Positions 57,296 through 64,000 of a stretch of 64,000 bases of DNA are shown here, piece by piece. The position numbers and the translations under genes are program-made. Every line of letters begins with the position of its first letter. The stretch's first letter is position 1. The notes under the pieces were generated by a model. It was not told the origin of the DNA and did not search any database. It saw nothing but the letters and a program-made list of their open reading frames with translations. The stretch comes from Rhizobiales bacterium dw_265 (GTDB lineage Bacteria; Pseudomonadota; Alphaproteobacteria; Micropepsales; Micropepsaceae). The stretch is taken from NCBI GenBank assembly GCA_018449595.1, contig JAAVUU010000004.1, positions 62,001 through 126,000 of the forward strand, given 5' to 3'.

Positions 57296-58735
57296 CTATT
57301 TGTGCTTTGATTTTTCCTGGGGCTTTTCCTGCACCGGGAGTTCCTGGTCCGCGCCGGGAATGGGCGGGTTGGGCAGATTGGCGGCGGCATAGCGCGCCAG
57401 GTGCAGCATCATGCCGGTATCGGGCACGCCGGGCGGCGCGGCAGGCGTCTGGCCGAAGCGGAAGGCCGCCGTCAGGTCGCCAAAGGCCGTGCGCCGCCAG
57501 TCCGAGATATTGGGCTCGCGCACGCCGGTGAAGCGCTCCAGGAACTGCAGGATCGAGGTGTGATCGAAGGGCTGGCTGCAGACCCAGCCGCCGGCGGTCC
57601 AGGGGGAAATGACGATGCAGGGCACGCGGAAGCCGCCGCCGATGGGCAGCCCGTCAATGAATTCCAGCGGCGTGCCTTCGGGCGGAACCGGCGGCGCGAC
57701 ATGGTCGAACAAGCCGTCATTCTCGTCGTAATTGACGATGAAAACGGTCTTGGCCCAGACATCGGGATTGGCGGCCAGGGCGTTCAGCTTGGAGGCGATG
57801 AATTCCGCGCCCGCCGCCGGCAGCCTGTCGGGATGCTCGCAGGCATCGCCGGTGGGGCACAGCCACGACACCGCCGGCAGCCGGTCGTTGCGGGCGTCAT
57901 ATTCGAACTGGCCTTCCGGCGAGAGCGTCACGCCTTTGGTGCGCAAAGGCGATCCCGGCGGCGCCTCTTTGAACTGCCGGAAGTTCTGCAGCATGTTGAA
58001 GCCGTTGCCATCGTCGGGCTGATAGACCTTCCAGCCGATGCCTGCCTGCTCCAGCCGCTCGGCATAGGTGGTCCAACCATAGCCGCCATCGGGCGCCTTG
58101 TTCTGGATGACCGGGCCGCCATTCCTGCCTTCGGGATCGATGCTGCCGGTGAACCAGTGCAGCCGGTTGGGCCAGGTCGGGCCCATGACGGAGCAATGGA
58201 AGTTGTCGCAGATGGTGAAACTTTCGGCCAAGGCATAGTGGAACGGGATGTCGGCGCGCTTGAAATAGCCCATGGTATAGGGGCCCTTGGCGCCGTCGGC
58301 GGCGCGATGGGCCGGCATCCACTGGTCCATCTTGCCGTTATTCCAGGCGCGGTGCTGCACCGCCCAGGCATGGCTGGTCGAGGGCAGCTTCTGGGCATTG
58401 GTCTGGAAGCTGTCCAGATGGAAAGGCAGCATATAGCCCCTGGGATTTTCGGTATCGGGCTGGTGAAAGACGCTGAGCCCGGTGGAAAGTTTCAGCGCCT
58501 TGGGATCGCCGAAGCCGCGCACCCCGGCCATGGAACCGAAATAATGGTCGAACGACCTGTTCTCCTGCATCAGCATCACGACATGCTTGATGTCGCGCAG
58601 CGAGCCTTGATGGCTGGGTTGCCTGGCCAGCAGCTTTTGCACATTGGGCGGCAGCAGCATCGCGGCCGCATCCAGGGCCGCGACCTGTGCGGCGTTCTTC
58701 AGAATCCGGCGGCGCGTGAATGACGTTGGGTTCAT
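57296..58735 (-). CDS. Exported phospholipase C/acid-phosphatase-type phosphoesterase
   Basis: 479 residues. A twin-arginine signal (TRRRILKNAAQVAAL, residues ~7-21) marks export. The family signature MLMQENRSFDHYFG (residues ~54-67) and FVNYDENDGLFDHVAPP (with metal-binding Asp/Glu, as in PLC and AcpA) are present, as is the C-terminal WTAGGWVCSQPFDHTS. It hydrolyses phosphate esters such as phospholipids. The length is that of the shorter AcpA-like members, without the long C-terminal domain of PlcN. Confidence 0.88.
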   Translation of the reverse strand: MNPTSFTRRRILKNAAQVAALDAAAMLLPPNVQKLLARQPSHQGSLRDIKHVVMLMQENRSFDHYFGSMAGVRGFGDPKALKLSTGLSVFHQPDTENPRGYMLPFHLDSFQTNAQKLPSTSHAWAVQHRAWNNGKMDQWMPAHRAADGAKGPYTMGYFKRADIPFHYALAESFTICDNFHCSVMGPTWPNRLHWFTGSIDPEGRNGGPVIQNKAPDGGYGWTTYAERLEQAGIGWKVYQPDDGNGFNMLQNFRQFKEAPPGSPLRTKGVTLSPEGQFEYDARNDRLPAVSWLCPTGDACEHPDRLPAAGAEFIASKLNALAANPDVWAKTVFIVNYDENDGLFDHVAPPVPPEGTPLEFIDGLPIGGGFRVPCIVISPWTAGGWVCSQPFDHTSILQFLERFTGVREPNISDWRRTAFGDLTAAFRFGQTPAAPPGVPDTGMMLHLARYAAANLPNPPIPGADQELPVQEKPQEKSKHK

Positions 58736-58817
58736 GTGTCCCGCTCCCGCTACAGAATGTCAGCCATCATCCACGCTTAACAGCGGCGCATGACATTTTG
58801 TTGGAGCCAAGCGGCTT

Positions 58818-59936
58818 TCAGGCGACGGCGCGCATCGGCTCCGCGCCCACGATCCAGCCGCCGCCCAGCACCCTTGAGCCATTGGCGTCATAGAAAACGC
58901 AGGCCTGGCCCGGCGCGATGGCGTCTTCCGGCATCGCCAGTTCCACCCGCGCCGCGCCGGCCGCCAGGGGCGTGACCGTGGCGGCGACCGGCGGGCGCAT
59001 GGAGCGCACTTTCACCCGCGCTTCGAACGGACGGCCGTGCGCGCCCAGCCAGTTCACCGCGCGCAGCAGGATGCTGGACGACCCCAGCGCGGCCCGCGGC
59101 CCCACCACCACCCGCGCATTCACCGCGTCCAGCTTCAGCACGAACAGCGGCTCTTCATTGCCGGACAGGCCCAGGCCCTTGCGCTGGCCGACGGTGAAAT
59201 TGGCGATGCCGTCATGGCGGCCGACCACCGCGCCATCCAGGGTCACGATCTCGCCCGGCCGCGCCGCATCGGGGCGGAGGCGGTTGACGATCGCGGTGTA
59301 GCGCCCTCTTTTTGAATCGGAAGTGGGCGGCACAAAGCAGATGTCCTGGCTGTCGGGCTTTTGGGCATTGACCAGGCCCAGTTCGGCGGCGATGGCGCGG
59401 ACCTGCGTCTTTTCCAGGTCGCCCAGCGGAAAGCGCAGATAGTCGAGTTGCGCCTGGGTGGTGGCGAACAGGAAATAGCTCTGGTCGCGCGCCGCGTCGG
59501 CGGCGGCATGCAGTTCGGCGCCGCCCGCGCCTTCGACGCGGCGGACATAATGGCCGGTGGCCATCGCTTGCGCGCCCAGTTCGCGCGCGGTGTCCAAGAG
59601 GTCGGCGAACTTCACTTTCTGATTGCACTGCACGCAGGGGATCGGCGTCTCGCCCCTGGCATAGCTGTCGGCGAAATCCTCGATCACCGCCTTTTTGAAG
59701 CGGCTTTCGTAATCCAGCACATAATGGGGAATGCCGATCTTTTCGGCCACCGCCTTGGCGTCGTAGATATCCGCTCCGGCGCAGCAGGCGCCCGCGCGCG
59801 CCGGGCCCTTGTCCTCGGGATAAAGCTGCAGGGTGATGCCCACCACGTCATAGCCCTGCTTTTTCAGCAGCGCGGCGGTGACGCTGGAATCCACGCCGCC
59901 CGACATGGCGGCCACGATGCGGGGGCCTTTGCTCAT
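58818..59936 (-). CDS. mnmA: tRNA 2-thiouridylase MnmA
   Basis: Thiolates U34 of tRNA-Lys, -Glu and -Gln. From ATG 59936 ([14 protein letters not shown]) it is 372 residues: PP-loop [13 protein letters not shown] (residues ~10-22), catalytic Cys in [10 protein letters not shown] and [10 protein letters not shown] longer frame is rejected for lack of family match. The spacing to the next divergent-side gene flgL is about 50 bases. Confidence 0.94.
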   Translation of the reverse strand: MSKGPRIVAAMSGGVDSSVTAALLKKQGYDVVGITLQLYPEDKGPARAGACCAGADIYDAKAVAEKIGIPHYVLDYESRFKKAVIEDFADSYARGETPIPCVQCNQKVKFADLLDTARELGAQAMATGHYVRRVEGAGGAELHAAADAARDQSYFLFATTQAQLDYLRFPLGDLEKTQVRAIAAELGLVNAQKPDSQDICFVPPTSDSKRGRYTAIVNRLRPDAARPGEIVTLDGAVVGRHDGIANFTVGQRKGLGLSGNEEPLFVLKLDAVNARVVVGPRAALGSSSILLRAVNWLGAHGRPFEARVKVRSMRPPVAATVTPLAAGAARVELAMPEDAIAPGQACVFYDANGSRVLGGGWIVGAEPMRAVA

Positions 59937-59985
59937 TTCGGCGATATAGGCTCGCAAGCGCCAAACCGCAAGAAATACGGAAAAA

Positions 59986-60942
59986 TCAGCCAGTAGTGGT
60001 GGTTGGCAGGTAGTTCAGCAACGATAGCTGGTTCAGCCCGGCGGTGACCTGCAGCGCCGCCTGCAACTGGGTCTGGTTCAGCGACAGTTGGGTGGCTGCC
60101 GCCGCCAGGTCGGTATCCTGGATGTTGGAGACGAAGCCCTTGTAAAGCGTGTCCATCGAGGTCTGCTGGGCGGTGGCGTCGGTCAGCCGGTTGGAGACAT
60201 AGCCGTTCGACGCCGTGACGGCGGTGAGGCCGGTGTTGACGTTGGTGACCTGGCTGATGGCGTTGGTCAGGAAGGTGGACTGGGCGCCGGTGAGGGCGGT
60301 GGCGTCGTTGAGGTCGCCGGTCGGGCCGGCGTCGAAATCCGCGATGTCCTTCAGCGCCTGCATCAGCCCGGTGCCGACGTCCGAAGCGGTGACGCCATAG
60401 GTGACATTCTGGCCGTCGGCCACCTGTACCGACTTCTTGATGTCGCCATTGGCGAAGGCGTCCGAGGTCGCGGGCAGCGCCTGCAGCGCCGACAGCGAAT
60501 CCACCGTCACCGGCGCGGTGTCGGTCTTGCCGCCGCTGTAGATGTAATCGCCGTTGGCGTCCTTGGAATTCAGGATGGCGCTGGCCTGGTCGAAGATGCT
60601 GGAGGCCTGGGTCATCAGGGTGGAGGCGTCGTTGTTGGCGACGGCGTCGCTCACCGCCTTCTGCAACTGCGCCGCCAGGCTGGACAGGCTGGTCAGTTGG
60701 GTATCCTGCAAATCGACCTGGGTGGTGGCGAGGCCGGTGGCGGTGGTATAGGCGGAATTGCGGGCATTGGCGGCGATGGTCGCGGTCAGCACCTGGGTCT
60801 GGTTGCCGAAGCCGGCATAGATGGTGGAATTCTTGGTCGAAGCGATCTGCTGCTGGGTCTTGTCCAGCGCGCTGCCGGCGTTTTCGATCTGGGCCAGGAA
60901 ATAGGCGCTCTGGGCGGCGGTGGCGACGCGGTTAACGGTCAT
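59986..60942 (-). CDS. flgL: Flagellar hook-associated protein FlgL (flagellin-like)
   Basis: 318 residues. The N-terminus resembles flagellin and HAP3: [35 protein letters not shown], and the C-terminal helix [34 protein letters not shown]. It links filament and hook. Divided from flgK by about a dozen bases in the same operon, after flgK. Confidence 0.9.
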   Translation of the reverse strand: MTVNRVATAAQSAYFLAQIENAGSALDKTQQQIASTKNSTIYAGFGNQTQVLTATIAANARNSAYTTATGLATTQVDLQDTQLTSLSSLAAQLQKAVSDAVANNDASTLMTQASSIFDQASAILNSKDANGDYIYSGGKTDTAPVTVDSLSALQALPATSDAFANGDIKKSVQVADGQNVTYGVTASDVGTGLMQALKDIADFDAGPTGDLNDATALTGAQSTFLTNAISQVTNVNTGLTAVTASNGYVSNRLTDATAQQTSMDTLYKGFVSNIQDTDLAAAATQLSLNQTQLQAALQVTAGLNQLSLLNYLPTTTTG

Positions 60943-60954
60943 GATTCGATGTCC

Positions 60955-63093
60955 TTACTGGATCTGCAGCAGGGTCTGGTACAGCTGGTCAACCGTCGTC
61001 AGGATGCGCGCCCCCGCGGCATAGGCCTGCTGATAGGACGACAGCGAGGTCAGTTCCTCGTCCAGGCTGACGCCCGAATAGGACGACACCCGCGACTGGG
61101 CCTCGGCCAGGCGGTCGTCCTGGGTGGTCTGGTTGGCGGTGACGGTGTTCGATTGGGTCGCGAGATTCTGGTAGAAGCTGGCGGCATAGTCCGACAGCGA
61201 GGCGGTCTGGGCGGCGATGCCGCCGGCGGCATCGAAGCTCTGGGTCTTGGTGATGGCGTTCTGCAGCGCGATGGCGCCGGAATTGTCGCCCGCCGACACG
61301 ATGGTGTCGCCCACCGCGCTGGTGGCGGTGATGGCCGGGGTGGCAAAACCGATATTGCCCGGATTGTTGGCGACGGCGGAGGTCACGCTGAAGCCGCCGG
61401 CCTGCATCGACTGGGCATTGGCGCCGATCCCGAAGATCTGGCTGAAGCTCATGCCGGTGGTGCCGCGCGAGGTCGTGTCGCCCGTCACGTTCAGGGTATA
61501 GCCGGGATAGACCGCGCTGGTGGCGGTGGAGATCGAGCCGTCGCTGCCCAGGGTGAAGGTCGCCGCCCCGCCCATCGCCGTGTTCAGCGACGCGACGATC
61601 TGGCCGATGGTCATGCCGGCGGTGGTGGTGACCGAAACCTTCTTGGCGATGTCGCCGTCCGGGCCCTTGAGCGACAGCGAGATGGTGCCGCCCGCCGCGA
61701 TGCCGCTGGCGTCGCCCGCCGAAAGCCCGGTGGCGGTCAGGGACGGCATCTGCGACTGGAACACATCGTTCAGGCCGAAGAATTGCGAGAAGCCGGCACC
61801 GCCCCGCGATGACGGGGTGGAGGCGTCGTCCTGCACCAGCACGCCGTTGCCGCCGGTGGCGGAAATCGAAAGCTGGCCGTTGGCGAAGCTGGCGGTGCCG
61901 TTGGCGCCCAGGGCGGTGTTCAGCGCGGTGGTGAAGCTGCCGATGGTGCCGCCGATCGGCTGCGCCGCGCCGCCATTCACCGACAGGGTGCCGGCGCTGA
62001 AATCCACGTCGATGCGCGACACCAGATTGCCGCTGGGATCGGTGACCGCCAGGGTGGTCTTGCCGGTGAAATTCAGGCCGTCGGTGGAAAGCATGCCGGT
62101 GTCGCGGCCGGTCAGCGAGGTCGGCGGCGGACAGGCGGCATTGGCATTGGCCTGGGCGTTGAAGGCCTGGGCCGTGCCCTGCGCCAGGTTGCCCAGGGTC
62201 TGGCTGAGATTGCCCAGCACCTGGTCGCGCATGTCGATCATGCCCTTGAGCGAGCCGCCCGACAGATGGGGGTCCAGCGCCTGGACCTGGCCGATCATCT
62301 GGCCGTTCTGGGGATTGACGTCCTGGATCTGGATATTGCCGTAGCTGCCGTTCTGGGCGCCACCGGCATAAGAGAGCTGGGCATAGGTGTTGGACACCAG
62401 GTTGGTGCCGTCGGGCGTGGAAACATCGACGCTGCCGTCGCTGTTGGTGGTGGTGGAGATGCTCATCACCTGGGCCAGGTTGGTCAGCGCCACGTCGCGC
62501 TGGTCCAGCAGGGCGCTGGCCTGGTCGCCGCCGGCATTGGCGGTCTTGATCTGGGTGTTCAGGTCGTAGATCTGCTTGATCAGGGTGTTGGTCGAGCCGA
62601 TCGAATTCACCGCCTGCTGGTCGATCTGGGTCTGCAGCGAGGTGATGGTGCTGGAGACATCGGAGAAGGTGCTGGCCAGGCTGTTCAGGGCGTTGGCCAC
62701 GCCGGTGCGGCTGGCGCTGGAGGTCGGCGACTGGGAGGCGGTGGCGAAGGCCGACGCCAGGTTGGTGAGCTGGGTGGCGACGGACTGGTTGTCGCCGGGC
62801 GCGCCCAACAGCCCGTTCAACTGCGAGAACAGGTCGGACATGGTGTCATACTGTGCCGCCGAACCGCCCGCCGCCAGTTGCTCCTGCTGCAGGAACTGGT
62901 TGGTGACGCGCTGCACGCTGGCGATGTCCACGCCCATCAACTGGCCGCCGGCGCTCAGCGTCTGTTCATTGACGACACGCCGGGCATAGCCGGGGGTGTT
63001 GAGATTGGCGACGTTGCCCGACACCACGCTGAGCGCGGCGCTGTTGGTTTTGAGCGCGCTGATGGCGCTGGCGGTAATTCCGTTCAGGCTCAC
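60955..63093 (-). CDS. flgK: Flagellar hook-associated protein FlgK
   Basis: 712 residues, HAP1 joining hook and filament. N-terminal signature LNGITASAISALKTNSAALSVVSGNVANLNTPGYAR matches the flagellar rod/hook start; the C-terminus ends SLSSYQQAYAAGARILTTVDQLYQTLLQI, the FlgK/Flg_bbr_C motif. The long middle is beta-rich, Ser/Thr/Gly-rich. It is read from a sigma-54 promoter at 63132. The ORF opposite is a mirror. Confidence 0.94.
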   Translation of the reverse strand: MSLNGITASAISALKTNSAALSVVSGNVANLNTPGYARRVVNEQTLSAGGQLMGVDIASVQRVTNQFLQQEQLAAGGSAAQYDTMSDLFSQLNGLLGAPGDNQSVATQLTNLASAFATASQSPTSSASRTGVANALNSLASTFSDVSSTITSLQTQIDQQAVNSIGSTNTLIKQIYDLNTQIKTANAGGDQASALLDQRDVALTNLAQVMSISTTTNSDGSVDVSTPDGTNLVSNTYAQLSYAGGAQNGSYGNIQIQDVNPQNGQMIGQVQALDPHLSGGSLKGMIDMRDQVLGNLSQTLGNLAQGTAQAFNAQANANAACPPPTSLTGRDTGMLSTDGLNFTGKTTLAVTDPSGNLVSRIDVDFSAGTLSVNGGAAQPIGGTIGSFTTALNTALGANGTASFANGQLSISATGGNGVLVQDDASTPSSRGGAGFSQFFGLNDVFQSQMPSLTATGLSAGDASGIAAGGTISLSLKGPDGDIAKKVSVTTTAGMTIGQIVASLNTAMGGAATFTLGSDGSISTATSAVYPGYTLNVTGDTTSRGTTGMSFSQIFGIGANAQSMQAGGFSVTSAVANNPGNIGFATPAITATSAVGDTIVSAGDNSGAIALQNAITKTQSFDAAGGIAAQTASLSDYAASFYQNLATQSNTVTANQTTQDDRLAEAQSRVSSYSGVSLDEELTSLSSYQQAYAAGARILTTVDQLYQTLLQIQ

Positions 63094-63131
63094 GGCCTAA
63101 AAATCCAAAGACTGTGTTGCGCACGGCATGT

Positions 63132-63147
63132 CGCAAGCCCCATGCCA
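63132..63147 (-). promoter_or_regulatory. Sigma-54 promoter of flgKL
   Basis: On the minus strand the sequence is TGGCATGGGGCTTGCG, matching TGGCAYR-N4-TTGC with GG and GC ten bases apart. It is 39 bases before flgK's ATG at 63093. Flagellar hook-associated genes are sigma-54 dependent in Caulobacter-like bacteria. Confidence 0.8.
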
Positions 63148-63311
63148 CGCCGCGCCCTTGATTTTTCCGCGGGTTTGCGGGCTTTTTACACTGTTCGGAT
63201 GGGGGCCGGAGGCGGCAGACTTTGCCGCACCGGCAGGTCCTGCCCGTCTTTTACTGCAGTTCGTGCAGGGCGTTCGCCGGGAAAATGCAGCGAAATCGCA
63301 GCTCCGGCATC

Positions 63312-63327
63312 CGGCACGGCGTTTGCG
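63312..63327 (+). promoter_or_regulatory. Sigma-54 promoter of the fliK-like gene
   Basis: CGGCACGGCGTTTGCG has GG (63313-63314) and GC (63325-63326) ten bases apart, close to consensus TGGCACG-N4-TTGC. A start site near 63337 would fall just before GTG 63361. Confidence 0.65.
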
Positions 63328-63360
63328 ATGGGTTCTGGCGGATCATCATCGGCAGACCTC

Positions 63361-64000
63361 GTGCGAGCATCAGCGACATCCCGGATTTTACACCAGACGA
63401 ACCTGCATGTCGCGCAGGCTGCGGATGCCAACAAGGCGGACGATACCTCGCCCTTTGCCCTCCTGCTGCAGTCCACCGCCGCCAGGCCCAAGGCGGACAG
63501 CAAGGATTCGCAGGACGACAAAACGGCGGACGATCGCAAGGCCGACGCCCAGACCAACACCAAGAGCGACAATGCCGGCGCCGCCGCACAGACCGCGAGC
63601 CAGGCGCAGGCCAAGCCGGTCAAGAACGCCGACAAGAGCGACGGCAAGCCTGCCGACAAGGCCGACAACACCGCCGATGCCGCCCAGGCCGCGGCGGCCC
63701 AGGCCGCCACGCCGCAGCAGCCGGTGACACCACAGCCGGCGCAGCCCTTGCCGCTGCCGCAGCCGGCGTTTGCCGCCGCCACCGCCAACGCCAATGAAGA
63801 GGACGGCGGCGACACCGATGCCATTTCCGGCACAAGCCAGGCGCAAGCGCCGCAGGCCGCCGGCCAGCAGGCCGGCCTCACCGCCACGCCAAATGCCGCA
63901 AGCCAGGCACAAGCGCCGCAGGCCGCCGACCGGCTGGCCAGCCTCGCCGCCGGGGCAAAGCCCGCGGATGCCAAAGCCGCCAAACCCGACCGGAAGGCCG
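63361..64000 (+). CDS. FliK-like flagellar hook-length-control protein (partial)
   Basis: The frame is open to the window's end. From GTG 63361 the protein has SATSRILHQTNLHVAQAA, then SPFALLLQSTAARP, and a long Ala/Gln/Asp/Lys-rich low-complexity stretch (AQAAAAQAATPQQPVTPQPAQPLPLPQPA is broken by Gln runs), typical of the N-terminal ruler of FliK. The C-terminal FliK domain would be outside the window. GTG 63361 is chosen because a sigma-54 promoter lies at 63312-63327; ATG 63328 falls inside it. The gene is divergent from flgK. Confidence 0.65.
   Translation, partial: MRASATSRILHQTNLHVAQAADANKADDTSPFALLLQSTAARPKADSKDSQDDKTADDRKADAQTNTKSDNAGAAAQTASQAQAKPVKNADKSDGKPADKADNTADAAQAAAAQAATPQQPVTPQPAQPLPLPQPAFAAATANANEEDGGDTDAISGTSQAQAPQAAGQQAGLTATPNAASQAQAPQAADRLASLAAGAKPADAKAAKPDRKA

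Noticed and set aside
60088-61812. A 574-residue plus-strand frame across flgL and flgK
   Set aside because: Gly/Val/Asp-rich shadow of two genes with strong family motifs; it spans the junction between them, which a real gene would not do by chance in this layout.

Overview
The window is a GC-rich, densely packed chromosomal segment from an alphaproteobacterium. This rests on the cytochrome bc1 operon order petA-petB-petC, the lgt/midA/pgeF and rplY/pth/ychF clusters, an OmpR/EnvZ-like pair, CtrA-type TTAA-N7-TTAAC boxes, and flagellar genes with sigma-54 (-24/-12) promoters. The lineage cannot be fixed from sequence reading alone; a free-living, flagellated member near the Caulobacterales or Micropepsaceae/Rhizomicrobium is my guess. 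No rRNA, CRISPR array, prophage or insertion sequence was seen. There is one tRNA (Met, CAT).

Layout. 1-2477: tail of an unknown gene, then uvrB. 2478-4700: a visibly AT-rich three-gene island (ParA-like ATPase, a protein with a HEPN-type RxxxxH motif, an alpha-helical protein with an LSxxVH motif) whose genes overlap by 1 and 4 bases. This is the best candidate for an undescribed, possibly defensive, system. 5062-8303: three CspA paralogues, each followed by a strong hairpin terminator, mixed with small charged proteins, a GreA/GreB-family factor and thymidine kinase. 8361-20405: a secreted protein, a SodC-like protein that has lost metal ligands, glnD, trpS, a CioAB-type bd oxidase, a pteridine-reductase-like SDR with folB, uvrC, pgsA and an EamA permease. 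20402-29234: ilvE, an OmpR/EnvZ-like pair with a leftover regulator tail at the junction, an AIM24-family protein, proC, a YbjN protein, ubiK, lgt-midA-pgeF. 29465-36663: prs, a GST, rplY-pth-ychF, and a methionine-salvage operon mtnP-apt-GST-mtnA. 36800-39439: the bc1 complex. 39684-40570: a PIN toxin with an unusual antitoxin. 40638-44388: trmL, a TerC-type protein, a PP2C phosphatase, a CCA-adding-type enzyme and a CoA-type Nudix hydrolase. 44531-51178: a MoxR/DUF58/BatA-like four-gene cluster. 51191-53331: dienelactone hydrolase, GNAT and Nudix. 53486-64000: a CheY-like regulator, an Hpt-like protein, motA, a small CtrA-box membrane protein, ilvA, tRNA-Met, a phospholipase-C-like phosphoesterase, mnmA, flgL, flgK and the start of a fliK-like gene.

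Between genes there is a family of five short palindromic repeats (cores TGGCCCG / CGGGCCA, flanks CACCTGGG and ATGAC), a second class of CCTCCCCCG/CGGGGGAGG hairpins, and a tandem duplication at the end of motA. Most long open frames opposite uvrB, glnD, uvrC, flgK and the BatA-like gene are mirror frames of GC-rich coding sequence.
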